Source: Streptacidiphilus jeojiense (GTDB taxonomy: Bacteria; Actinomycetota; Actinomycetes; Streptomycetales; Streptomycetaceae). Taken from it: a stretch of 64,000 nucleotides of DNA. The notes under the pieces are model-generated. The model saw only the letters and a list, made by a program, of their open reading frames with translations, searched no databases and had not been told where the DNA came from. The DNA lies in the NCBI RefSeq assembly GCF_000719095.1, contig NZ_JOEH01000003.1, positions 1-64,000 of the forward strand. The letters are read 5' to 3'. A program made the translations under genes and the position numbers. Positions 23,256 through 31,399 of the stretch are shown here, piece after piece. The first letter of the stretch is position 1; every line of letters starts with the position of its first letter.

Positions 23256-24635
23256 ATGGCCGCCAGACCACTGGTCGCACGACAGCCCAACGAACGCCTC
23301 CAGGCGTTGATCCAGGAGGCGGGCTGCTCGAACGCCGGGCTGGCCCGGAGGGTGAACCTCTGCGGTGCCGAACACGCGCTCGACCTCCGCTACGACAAGA
23401 CCTCGGTGGCCCGTTGGCTGCGCGGCCAGCAGCCGCGCGGGCAGGCTCCCGCGGTGATCGCCGAGGCCATCGGCCGCAAGCTCGGACGGTCCGTCACGGT
23501 CGAGGAGATCGGCATGGCGGACGGCCGCAACCTCTCCTCCAGCATCGGGCTGCACTTCTCGGCCACCCTGTCCGGAGCCGTCGAACAGGTCTGCGAGCTG
23601 TGGCGCAGCGACGTCGGCCGCCGCGACTTCCTGATCGGGACCTCGGTCGCCGCCTCGGCCCTGGTGGAGCCCAGCCGGGACTGGCTGATCACCCGCCCCG
23701 ACGAGCAGGTGGCCCGCAACGGCGGCCCCCGGGTGGGCCTGGCGGACGTCGAGGCGGTGCGGGCGACCACCGAGATGCTGGTGGAACTGGACCACCGGTT
23801 CGGCAGCGGGCACGTCCGCCCGGTGGTGGTGCACTACCTCAACAGCGTGGTCTCCGGCCTGCTCTCCGGCTCCTACCGGGAGGAGACCGGGCGGGCGCTG
23901 TTCGCCGCGGTGGCCCGACTCACCGAGCTGGCCGGCTACATGGCCATCGACACCGGGCAGCCCGGCCTGGCCCAGCGGTACTACATCCAGGCGCTGCGGC
24001 TGGCCCAGGCGGCCGGGGACCGCGCCTACGGGGGCTACGTCCTGGCGGCCTCGATGAGCCATCTCGCGGCCACCCTGGGCAACCCCCGGGAGATCTCCCA
24101 ACTCGCCCGCGCCGCACAGGAGGGCGCGCGCGGCGCGGCCACGCCCACCGCGATGGCGATGTTCTACGTCGCCGAGGCCCGCGGGCACGCGCTGCTCGGC
24201 GACGCCCGCTCCTGCGAGGCGGTGGCCGCGCGCGCGGCCGAGGCGATGGAGCACAGCCGCCCGGAGGAGGACCCGGCCTGGATCGGCCACTTCGACGGCG
24301 CCTACCTGGCCGACGAACTCGCGCACTGCCACCGGGACCTGGAGCAGCCTCGGCAGTCCGCCCGGAAGGCCGAGGAGGCGCTGCGCGGCCATCCGGAGAC
24401 GCGGGTGCGCCGCCGCGCGGTGGACCTGGTGCTGCTGGCCACGGCGCAGTTGCAGCTGAAGGACGTGGAGCAGGCGTGCGAAACCGGCGCGCGCGCCGTG
24501 GACTTGCTCTCCGGGCTGCGTTCGGCGCGCGGCGCCGAGTACCTCGACGACTTCCGGCGCAGGCTGGAACCCTTCCGCGAGCAGCGCGTGGTACGGGAGT
24601 TCCAGGCGCGGTCGTTGGCGGAGGCCGCGGCCTGA
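23256..24635 (+). CDS. NsdA-type transcriptional regulator with TPR region
   Basis: This 459-residue protein has an N-terminal DNA-binding-like segment (QPNERLQALIQEAGCSNAGL; LRYDKTSVARWLRGQQPRG) characteristic of the Streptomyces NsdA group of regulators of differentiation and antibiotic production. A helical, TPR-like region follows (about 150-440; AGYMAIDTGQPGLAQRYYIQ, ALRLAQAAGDRAYGGYVLA). The segment RRDFLIGTSVAASALVEP near residue 125 also occurs in such regulators. The ATG at 23256 has GAGGGGGAGGCAC upstream. It is probably a paralogue rather than NsdA itself, because the surrounding genes match another part of the S. coelicolor chromosome. Confidence 0.7.
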   Translation: MAARPLVARQPNERLQALIQEAGCSNAGLARRVNLCGAEHALDLRYDKTSVARWLRGQQPRGQAPAVIAEAIGRKLGRSVTVEEIGMADGRNLSSSIGLHFSATLSGAVEQVCELWRSDVGRRDFLIGTSVAASALVEPSRDWLITRPDEQVARNGGPRVGLADVEAVRATTEMLVELDHRFGSGHVRPVVVHYLNSVVSGLLSGSYREETGRALFAAVARLTELAGYMAIDTGQPGLAQRYYIQALRLAQAAGDRAYGGYVLAASMSHLAATLGNPREISQLARAAQEGARGAATPTAMAMFYVAEARGHALLGDARSCEAVAARAAEAMEHSRPEEDPAWIGHFDGAYLADELAHCHRDLEQPRQSARKAEEALRGHPETRVRRRAVDLVLLATAQLQLKDVEQACETGARAVDLLSGLRSARGAEYLDDFRRRLEPFREQRVVREFQARSLAEAAA

Positions 24636-24821
24636 GCGGCTGGTGCGAAGCCGGGGTGCCGTCAATACAGGAGGGTTCATAGCCACTCTTCCGGGCGAAC
24701 CGGTAGCGTGGGGCTGTTCATGGCGCCGTCGTAGCAGCAGAGGTGTCCTGAGTCGGCCAGTGGTCCCGCCCCGGTGCCGGGGGCAGAGCAGCCCGCGCAC
24801 CGGGCGAAGTGAGGAAGCGCG

Positions 24822-25949
24822 TTGAATCTCCGTCGCCCCAGCAACGACGAGCTGACCCCCGAGGACCTGTTCAGGCCCGAACCGGCCGGCGGCCCGGCGG
24901 GTGGTCGGCAGCCGGGGGCACCCATGCCGGGCGAGATCATCCGGTCCTCGCCGGACGGCCTGCCGTGGAACGCCCCGACCCAGGCACAGCCGGAGGGGCA
25001 CCCGGAGTACTACGGCGAGCAGGCGTACGGGGAGCCCGGCTACGGCGAGGTCGGCTACGGGGAGCCCGGCTACGGCGGTGAGCCCGGCTACGGTCCTGCG
25101 GCCCAGCAGGCCGCTCCGGGGCAGGAGGCGTCGACGCAGTTCCTGCCGCCGTTCCCGCCGGCGCCGCAGCCGCAGCAGCCCTCCTACGGCAACGGCTACC
25201 AGCAGCCCGCCCAGCAGCAGGGCTACCCGCCGGCCCAGGGGTACGACCAGGGCGGCTACGCCACCCAGGCCCACCCGCAGGCCCAGGGCTACGGCCAGGG
25301 CGGCGGCTACGACGACCGTCCGGCCCGCCGCTTCAGCACCCGCACCATCGGCATCGCCGTGGTGGCCGGCTGCGCGGTCGTGGGCATCGTGGTGGCCGCC
25401 GCGTTGGCCGGCGGCGGCTCGCCCAAGGGTGCGACCGCGGCCGGCAGCACCGCCTCCACGGCCGCCAGTTCCGCGGCGAGCGGCAGCACCTCCGCGTCGG
25501 CGGCGATGACCCAGGCCAAGGCCATGTCCGACCTGCTGGCCACCGCCTCGCACAGCCGTGCGGCGGTGATCAGCGCGGTGAACGACATCACCCACTGCCA
25601 GAACCTGGACCAGGCCAAGGAGAACCTCACCACCGCGGCGGGGCTGCGCAAGCAGCTGGTCGACCAGCTGGGCAGCATGCAGACGGACCAGCTGAAGGAC
25701 GGAGCCGCGCTGGTCGCAGCGCTGCAGCAGGGCTGGAAGGCCTCGGAGAGCGCCGACAGCCACTACGCCTCCTGGGCCGCCGAGTCCAAGGGCAGCTGCG
25801 CCAAGGACAACAAGCCCAGGAACGGCGGTCGCAACGCGGCCGACGCCGCCAGCGGCACGGCGAGCGCGGCCAAGGCGAAGGCGTCCCGACTGTGGAACGC
25901 CATCGCCGCGGACACCGGACTGCCGAAGCTGTCGGCGACCCAGCTCTGA
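24822..25949 (+). CDS. Single-pass membrane protein with repetitive Gly/Tyr/Gln-rich N-terminus
   Basis: This 375-residue protein has a long disordered cytoplasmic part (about 1-165) rich in Gly, Tyr, Pro and Gln, including EPGYGE-type repeats. One transmembrane helix follows (IGIAVVAGCAVVGIVVAAALAGG, about 175-197), then a Ser/Ala/Thr-rich linker and a helical extracytoplasmic domain with two cysteines (ITHCQNLD, KGSCAKDN) that may pair. A start at TTG 24822 follows GAGGAAG. No catalytic motif is visible and the function is unknown. The layout is common among Streptomyces membrane proteins of unknown role. Confidence 0.7.
   Translation: MNLRRPSNDELTPEDLFRPEPAGGPAGGRQPGAPMPGEIIRSSPDGLPWNAPTQAQPEGHPEYYGEQAYGEPGYGEVGYGEPGYGGEPGYGPAAQQAAPGQEASTQFLPPFPPAPQPQQPSYGNGYQQPAQQQGYPPAQGYDQGGYATQAHPQAQGYGQGGGYDDRPARRFSTRTIGIAVVAGCAVVGIVVAAALAGGGSPKGATAAGSTASTAASSAASGSTSASAAMTQAKAMSDLLATASHSRAAVISAVNDITHCQNLDQAKENLTTAAGLRKQLVDQLGSMQTDQLKDGAALVAALQQGWKASESADSHYASWAAESKGSCAKDNKPRNGGRNAADAASGTASAAKAKASRLWNAIAADTGLPKLSATQL
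25011..25093 (+). repeat. Imperfect tandem repeats encoding GEPGYG units
   Basis: Units of the form GGAGCCCGGCTACGG recur four times, with one GGTCGGCTACGG variant, and encode the GEPGYGEVGYGEPGYG region of the membrane protein. Such repeats can change in copy number. Confidence 0.6.
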
Positions 25950-25992
25950 GCCGGCCCGGAGCCCGCCCGCTCCGAGCCGGCCACCCGCCGCG

Positions 25993-27228
25993 CTACTGCT
26001 TCAGCAGCAGCGTCCGCACGTCCTGCAGCCCCGACGTGCTCTCGGCGAGCTGCCCCTTCTGCACGCTCAGGAAGGTCACCTTGGTGTTCACCAGCCGGGG
26101 TGCGGCGGCCAGCGGAAGCTGGTCGCCCATTCCCCAGGACAGCGGCGGGGTCTGGCCGCCGGTGTCGATCGGCCCGCTGGAGTCCAGGGCGATCCGCACC
26201 GACTTGGCGTCCACCGGCCCGGTCATCCCGGAGACCACCTTGCGCAGCACCTCGTAGGCGATCCAGGTGGTCTCCTCGCCCGGGTCGGCCGTGTTGATCC
26301 GGTTGTCGGTGAAGGCGTAGGCCTTGACCAGGGTGTGCAGCGAGTTCCAGACCGGGCTGCTGTCCGGCGGGTACCAGCCGGTGGCGAGCAGGGACTGCAG
26401 CGGGCCGCCGGCACCGCCGGTGGAGTCCACCAGGGACTGCTGGACGCTGCCGATGACCGAGGAGAGCTGGGTGTGCCGGGGGGCCTGCAGCCGGTAGTCG
26501 TCGAAGAAGGTCGCCGTGGAGGCGGGGTCCAGGGCGGTGGTGACGCAGTTGCCCGGCTGGTCGTCGCCGATGGCCTGCACCGCCGCCTTGGCGTAGCCGC
26601 TGAGCCCGGAGTCGACCGGGACGTCCACGGTGGTCACCTGGCCGGTGGAGAGTCCGGCCCTGAGGGAGCCCAGCATGGTGTCCCCGAGCTGGCTCTGCGG
26701 GCGGACCACGGCGACCCGGTGGCAGCCGGCCCTGACCAGCTGCTCGCCGTTCCCGGCCAGCAGGGTCCGGTAGCCGCCGTTGACGGGGTAGGAGTAGATC
26801 GCGCTGAACTCCTCAGCGGACAGCCCGAACCCGCCGAGGTAGGGGATGTCGGCCGCCTCCAGCAGCGGCATGAAGTCGCCGCCGAACTGGCTGTAGGAGC
26901 CGACCACCGCCACCGCCCCCTCAGCGACCGCCTGGTTGGCGCAGGCCACGGCGCCGGCGCTGGTGTTGTGCTCGTCGCAGGTCAGCACCTTGAGCTTGCG
27001 CCCGCCGATCCCGCCGGTGGCGTTGAAGTCCTTGGCTATCGCGGTGGCCAGTGCCGGCATCCCGGCCTGGCTGCCCACGGTGCCCTCCTCGGGGGCCCAG
27101 GTCATCACCGTGACCGTGTCGTGCTCGGAGGCGTCGGCGTTGCCGCCGCAGCCCGCCAGGCCACCCAGGAGCAGGGCCGTGCCCGCGACCGCTGCGACGG
27201 TGCGGCTCGATCGTGCGGTGGACCTCAT
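25993..27228 (-). CDS. ABC-transporter-type substrate-binding lipoprotein (branched-chain amino acid type)
   Basis: This 411-residue exported protein has a lipoprotein signal peptide (Arg-rich start, then TALLLGGLAGCGG; the Cys of the LAGC lipobox would be lipidated). The mature part has the two-lobe type I periplasmic-binding fold of the branched-chain amino acid/amide family: DFNATGGIGGRKLKVLTCD, VAVVGSYSQFGGDFMPLLEA and CHRVAVVRPQSQLGDTM. No permease or ATPase gene is next to it, so it may serve a transporter elsewhere or act as a sensor. The ATG at 27228 has GGGAGGGA upstream. Confidence 0.85.
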   Translation of the reverse strand: MRSTARSSRTVAAVAGTALLLGGLAGCGGNADASEHDTVTVMTWAPEEGTVGSQAGMPALATAIAKDFNATGGIGGRKLKVLTCDEHNTSAGAVACANQAVAEGAVAVVGSYSQFGGDFMPLLEAADIPYLGGFGLSAEEFSAIYSYPVNGGYRTLLAGNGEQLVRAGCHRVAVVRPQSQLGDTMLGSLRAGLSTGQVTTVDVPVDSGLSGYAKAAVQAIGDDQPGNCVTTALDPASTATFFDDYRLQAPRHTQLSSVIGSVQQSLVDSTGGAGGPLQSLLATGWYPPDSSPVWNSLHTLVKAYAFTDNRINTADPGEETTWIAYEVLRKVVSGMTGPVDAKSVRIALDSSGPIDTGGQTPPLSWGMGDQLPLAAAPRLVNTKVTFLSVQKGQLAESTSGLQDVRTLLLKQ

Positions 27229-27457
27229 GGCACGCCGTTCCCTCCCTGGGGGGCGGGCTCCGGTCGGCCCGCCACGTAGCTCGGGGGAAAGCCTCGGGGC
27301 GGCTGGGGACAGTGGTGCGGCGCTCCGGGGAACGCCGGGCCAACGCCGTGGGAACAGCCGTGGCAATGGGAACGTAGGATCGATTCTCATGCAGGGTTCG
27401 CAGCGCAGTTCCGAAAAGCCTTCTCGAACGACCCCTCGCTCGGGGAGCATGGGCGCC

Positions 27458-27898
27458 ATGCCGCTCACTGACATCCCCTGGTGGCGCTGGCGGGCCCGGG
27501 TCCGCTCAGCCCTGCACATGCTCGGAGACCCCGCGTTCCAGCAGGAATGCTGGGCCACCGGCCGGGAGGGCTACGGCGACGTCACCGACGCCGTGTACCG
27601 CCTGGTCGAGGACACCTGGCTGGACCGCTGGTCCGCGGAGAAGTACGTCGGGACGATCGTCCGGGACTCGGCCGAGGCCGCCCTGGTCGACACCGCCGTG
27701 CTGCGGGTGCTGCGGATCATGCACCAGGTCGGCCCGGACGCCCCCTCCGCCGCGTACCTGGCGCACCACGGCTGGCCCGAGGCGGTCCGCGCGTGCCACG
27801 ACGCCCACGTCCGGCTGACCCTGAACGACGGCGAGGACCCGAACCTCCCGCCCCGCTCGCTGGAGGTGCTGTCCATCCTGACCCGCGTCGTCGCCTGA
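27458..27898 (+). CDS. Conserved actinobacterial protein of unknown function
   Basis: This 146-residue soluble protein is well conserved in Streptomyces by my recollection of its opening (MPLTDIPWWRWR) and core (VYRLVEDTWLDRWSAEKYVGTI, VLRVLRIMHQVG). It is alpha-helical with many Trp and charged residues and has no known catalytic motif. The ATG at 27458 was chosen because the family starts there; an ATG nine bases upstream is also possible. It lies 100 bases ahead of purU on the same strand and may share its transcript. Confidence 0.75.
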   Translation: MPLTDIPWWRWRARVRSALHMLGDPAFQQECWATGREGYGDVTDAVYRLVEDTWLDRWSAEKYVGTIVRDSAEAALVDTAVLRVLRIMHQVGPDAPSAAYLAHHGWPEAVRACHDAHVRLTLNDGEDPNLPPRSLEVLSILTRVVA

Positions 27899-27998
27899 GG
27901 GCCGTCGCCTGAGGGCCGTCGGGTGAGACGGGTCGTCGGGCGCCGGGCGGTCTGTGGCACGCTGTCTGCTCAGCAGTCCGCACGAAAGGCAGTCTCCG

Positions 27999-28868
27999 GT
28001 GTCCCAGCAGCAGCCCGGCACGGGCCAGTACGTACTGACCCTCTCCTGCCCGGACAAGCAGGGCATCGTGCACGCGGTGTCCAGCTACCTCTTCCTCACC
28101 GGCTGCAACATCGTGGACAGCCAGCAGTTCGGCGACGGCACCAGCGGGCTGTTCTTCATGCGGGTGCACTTCTCCGCCGAGGCCCCGGTGACCCTGGAGA
28201 AGCTGCGGGCCAGCTTCGCCGCCACCGGCGACGCCTTCCGGATGGACTGGCAGATCCACCCCTCCGCCGAGCGCGCCCGGGTGCTGCTGCTGGTCAGCAA
28301 GTTCGGCCACTGCCTCAACGACCTGCTGTTCCGGGCGAGCACCGGGGCGCTTCCGGTGGACGTGGTCGGGGTGGTGTCCAACCACACCGACTTTGAGGAC
28401 CTGGCCGCCTCCTACGGGGTCCCGTTCCACCACATCCCGGTGACCGCCGCGACCAAGTCCGAGGCCGAGGCGGCGCTGCTGGCGCTGGTCGACGCCGAGC
28501 AGGTGGACCTGGTGGTGCTGGCCCGCTACATGCAGGTGCTCTCGGACGACCTGTGCAAGGCCCTGACCGGGCGGGCGATCAACATCCACCACTCGTTCCT
28601 GCCGAGCTTCAAGGGCGCCAAGCCCTACCACCAGGCGCACGCCCGGGGCGTGAAGCTGATCGGCGCCACCGCGCACTATGTGACGGCCGAGCTGGACGAG
28701 GGCCCGATCATCGAGCAGGAGGTGGTCCGGGTCAGCCATGACGTCACCCCCGAGCAACTGGTCGCGCTGGGCCGGGACGCCGAGTGCCAGGCGCTGGCCC
28801 GCGCGGTGAAGTGGCACGCCGAGCACCGCGTCCTGCTCAATGGCAGCCGCACCGTCGTCTTCGCCTGA
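27999..28868 (+). CDS. purU: Formyltetrahydrofolate deformylase PurU
   Basis: This 289-residue enzyme hydrolyses 10-formyl-tetrahydrofolate to formate and tetrahydrofolate, balancing one-carbon units and supplying formate for purine synthesis. The N-terminus is an ACT domain (YVLTLSCPDKQGIVHAVSSYL, NIVDSQQF). The C-terminal formyltransferase-like domain has INIHHSFLPSFKGAKPYHQA with the catalytic Asn-His pair and ITAEL-type HYVTAELDEGPIIEQ with the conserved Asp. Length is normal. The start is GTG 27999 with GAAAGG upstream. Confidence 0.95.
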   Translation: MSQQQPGTGQYVLTLSCPDKQGIVHAVSSYLFLTGCNIVDSQQFGDGTSGLFFMRVHFSAEAPVTLEKLRASFAATGDAFRMDWQIHPSAERARVLLLVSKFGHCLNDLLFRASTGALPVDVVGVVSNHTDFEDLAASYGVPFHHIPVTAATKSEAEAALLALVDAEQVDLVVLARYMQVLSDDLCKALTGRAINIHHSFLPSFKGAKPYHQAHARGVKLIGATAHYVTAELDEGPIIEQEVVRVSHDVTPEQLVALGRDAECQALARAVKWHAEHRVLLNGSRTVVFA

Positions 28869-28883
28869 CGCCCGGGGCGGGCC

Positions 28884-30038
28884 TCAGGGCCGGGAGAGCA
28901 GCGGAGCGGCGTGCAGCAGGTCGCGCGCCGCGCTGCGGTCGCCGGTGATGCCGTGGGGTGTCCGGTCCGGGTCGCGGTGCGCCGCGCACAGGAAGCAGAA
29001 CTCGACGCCGTCGATGGCGACGGTGGCCACCGGTTCGGTGTCGGCCGGCAGCGGCGGGGCGTCCGGAGCCGGGACGTCCAGCGGCACCAGCCACTCGCTC
29101 TCGCCGCGGCCCTCGATGATCAGCTTCACCGCCCGGGCACCCCGCGGATCGCCGTAGGACGAGTCCTGCCGGCCGGTCGGCGTGGCCGCCGCACCGGTCG
29201 CGCGCAGCGCGGCCAGGGCATGCGGCAGCAGCCGGGTCGCCAGCCCGACCATGGCCCGGATGTGCACCCCGCGCGGCGGTCCGTACGGCCAGCCCACCGC
29301 CTCGGCGATGTCCTCGGCGTGGACCCAGCACTCGAAGGCGCGGTCCACGAAGGCGTCCCGCAGCGGGAGCCGGAACGCGCCGTAGTCCACCAGCAGGTCC
29401 CCGGCCGGCGTGGCCCGTCCGGCCGCCTCGGCCAGCGCGGCGGTCTCCACCAGGGCCCGGGTCTGCTCGCGCCAGAAGGCCCGGACGGACTCGGGACCGC
29501 GGCGCCGCTGCAACGCGGTCAGCCGTTCGGTGCGCTCCACCAGGTCGATGCCGCCGTCGGGGGAGGGCACCGGGTCGGTCAGGCCCAGGGCCCGGGAGAC
29601 CACGCCGTCCACGGCGGCGAGGTGGCAGAGCACCTCGGCCGGACGCCTCTGCTCGGTACCGCCGTGCCAGGGCAGCTCCGCGCGCTCCAGCCAGTCGAGT
29701 TCGCCGAGGTCGCGCAGCAGCGCGTCCAACCGGGCCGTCTCGGCGACGAAGGCGCCCGCGTACTCGGGGACGCCGACCTCGGCCGGGCGCCGGGCCAGCG
29801 CCCGGGACAGCACCTGGGTGCGCAGGCTGGGCGCCGGATCCAGCGGTTCGTCGGCGGAGAGCCAGCCCGCGGCGTCCCGCAGCCGTCCGGCCTCCTCGGT
29901 GCAGCTCGGGCAGCCGGCCAGGTGCTGTTGGACCTGGGCGGCCTCCTCGGCCGGGCAGGCGTCCAGCGCCCAGGCGCCGAGCAGCCCGCGCAGGGTGTCG
30001 TGGTCGGGCGGCCCGCCCGGACGTATCGGGGCGCTCAT
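28884..30038 (-). CDS. Anti-sigma factor: zinc-finger (ZAS) fused to mycothiol-dependent isomerase-like domain
   Basis: This 384-residue protein starts with a zf-HC2 anti-sigma zinc finger (ALDACPAEEAAQVQQHLAGC, then PSC; the HxxxCxxC signature of ZAS proteins, about residues 25-50). It continues with a mycothiol-dependent maleylpyruvate isomerase/DinB-like domain (about 90-300; RLDALLRDLGELDWLERAEL, FECWVHAEDIAEAVGW). The gene overlaps the sigma factor gene by ATGA, the classic sigma/anti-sigma arrangement. The fused domain could sense thiol or mycothiol state; that is an inference. No transmembrane segment is seen, so it is a soluble anti-sigma factor. Confidence 0.82.
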   Translation of the reverse strand: MSAPIRPGGPPDHDTLRGLLGAWALDACPAEEAAQVQQHLAGCPSCTEEAGRLRDAAGWLSADEPLDPAPSLRTQVLSRALARRPAEVGVPEYAGAFVAETARLDALLRDLGELDWLERAELPWHGGTEQRRPAEVLCHLAAVDGVVSRALGLTDPVPSPDGGIDLVERTERLTALQRRRGPESVRAFWREQTRALVETAALAEAAGRATPAGDLLVDYGAFRLPLRDAFVDRAFECWVHAEDIAEAVGWPYGPPRGVHIRAMVGLATRLLPHALAALRATGAAATPTGRQDSSYGDPRGARAVKLIIEGRGESEWLVPLDVPAPDAPPLPADTEPVATVAIDGVEFCFLCAAHRDPDRTPHGITGDRSAARDLLHAAPLLSRP

Positions 30039-30607
30039 GAGGTGTGCTCCGTGGAGAGGGCGGTGGCCAGGAGTTGGAGGCCGAGCCGCATCCGGTGCTT
30101 GGCGGTGGCCGCGCTGATGCCGAGCTCGCGCGCCGCCTGCTGGTAGGTGCGGCCGCCGAAGTAGGTGAGCACCAGGGTCTCCCTGAGCGCCTGCGGGAGC
30201 GAGGTCACCACGTGCTGGACCCGGGCCGCCGTCGCCTCGGCGAGGACCTGCTCCTCCATGCTGGAGGACTCCGGCGGGGCCGCCGGGTCCTCCTTGCCGT
30301 TCCCCGAGCCGGCCGCCGGCGCCTGGTCCCGGCGCAGCCGCTCGACGGCGCGGCGGTGGGTGAAGGTACCGATCCAGGACCGCATCGAGCCCTGGGCCGG
30401 GTCGAAGTCGGCAGGATGCTCCCAGACATGGGCGAAGACGTCCCTGACCACTTGCTCGGCGGCCTCGGAGTCGTCCAGGACGCGGTTGGCCAGTCCGAGC
30501 ACCAGCGGGGCGAACTGGTCGTAGAGCTCACCCAGTGCGGACTCCTCGCCCCTGGCGAGGCGCCGCTGGATCTGGCGGTCCCACCGGATGGGGGCCGATG
30601 TCGCCAT
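30035..30607 (-). CDS. ECF-type RNA polymerase sigma factor
   Basis: This 190-residue protein has sigma region 2 (ALGELYDQFAPLVLGLANRV, then EAAEQVVRDVFAHVW, RSWIGTFTHRRAVERLRRD) and region 4 (LPQALRETLVLTYFGGRTYQ, QAARELGISAATAKHRM). Length is typical for ECF factors. The ATG at 30607 follows AGGAAGGG. It is the first gene of the operon with its zinc-finger anti-sigma factor. A tandem repeat lies upstream between it and the STAS gene. Confidence 0.9.
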   Translation of the reverse strand: MATSAPIRWDRQIQRRLARGEESALGELYDQFAPLVLGLANRVLDDSEAAEQVVRDVFAHVWEHPADFDPAQGSMRSWIGTFTHRRAVERLRRDQAPAAGSGNGKEDPAAPPESSSMEEQVLAEATAARVQHVVTSLPQALRETLVLTYFGGRTYQQAARELGISAATAKHRMRLGLQLLATALSTEHTS

Positions 30608-30728
30608 GGGCACCACCCTTCCTCGGGCCCCGGGGAGTTCGGAGTGCCCCTGCTCGGAATGTCCCTGCTTCGAACCTAGCGCTGCCGACCGCGGTGGCAG
30701 GCTGCTTCGTGGAAAGTGCCGCGCCGCC

Positions 30729-30758
30729 GACCGTTTCGGATCGGACCGTTTCGGATCG
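30729..30758. repeat. 15-bp direct repeat in the sigma/STAS promoter region
   Basis: GACCGTTTCGGATCG occurs twice head to tail (30729-30743 and 30744-30758). A second pair, CGGACTGTGATC and CGGACTGTCGTC, follows at about 30769-30792. They lie in the 313-bp region between two divergent regulatory genes and may be regulator binding sites. The rest of that gap shows no other feature. Confidence 0.5.
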
Positions 30759-30920
30759 TAACCCTGTACGGACTGTGATCCGGACTGTCGTCCGCCGTCG
30801 GCTCCCGATAGCCTGATGCTTCGTCAAGGACACTCGGTGACCGTTTTTCCCGGACTTTTGTCCCCTGTCGCCACCTCCGTCCCATCCACCGCCCCAACGA
30901 CCCGAGAATCGCGGCACAGC

Positions 30921-31352
30921 GTGAGCACACTGACAGTGACAGCCGAGGCACTCGACAACTGGACCCTGCTGCGCGTGGCCGGAGAGATCGACCTGGCCAC
31001 CGGGGCGGTGGTGCGCGACCAGGTGCACGACGCCGTCGCCGCCGGGCAGCGCCGGATCCTGCTGGACCTCAGCGAGGTCCGCTTCTGCGACTCCACCGGC
31101 GTCGGCGTGCTGATCGCCGCCCGCCGGCTGCTGCGCTCCTGCTCCGGGGAGCTGCGGCTGGTGCTGCCGGCCGCCCGGGACAACCGCGGCAGCAGTAACT
31201 CCTACAACAGTGAGGTGCACCGGGTGTTCAACGCCCTGGGGATCCGCCGGCTCTTCGACATCCACCCCGACCTGGTCTCGGCCAGCGGTCCGGCCAGTTG
31301 TCCGGTCGGGAGCGGGGGCCGGTCCGAGGTTTCTTCCAGGGTCGCCGAGTAG
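30921..31352 (+). CDS. STAS-domain anti-sigma factor antagonist
   Basis: This is a single STAS domain protein (143 residues from the GTG at 30921). It shows TLLRVAGEIDLATGAVVRDQ, then LDLSEVRFCDSTGVGVLIAA, where the Ser of DST is the residue phosphorylated by partner kinases in the SpoIIAA/RsbV family. The dephosphorylated form would sequester an anti-sigma kinase. An ATG at 30816 gives a 35-residue longer reading; neither start has a good ribosome site. The C-terminal 30 residues are Ser/Gly-rich and probably unstructured. The HATPase at 41404 is a conceivable but unproven partner. Confidence 0.8.
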   Translation: MSTLTVTAEALDNWTLLRVAGEIDLATGAVVRDQVHDAVAAGQRRILLDLSEVRFCDSTGVGVLIAARRLLRSCSGELRLVLPAARDNRGSSNSYNSEVHRVFNALGIRRLFDIHPDLVSASGPASCPVGSGGRSEVSSRVAE

Positions 31353-31399
31353 TCTCGGAGGGCTCGACCCCGGACCGGACCTGGAGTGAGAACCAACAC

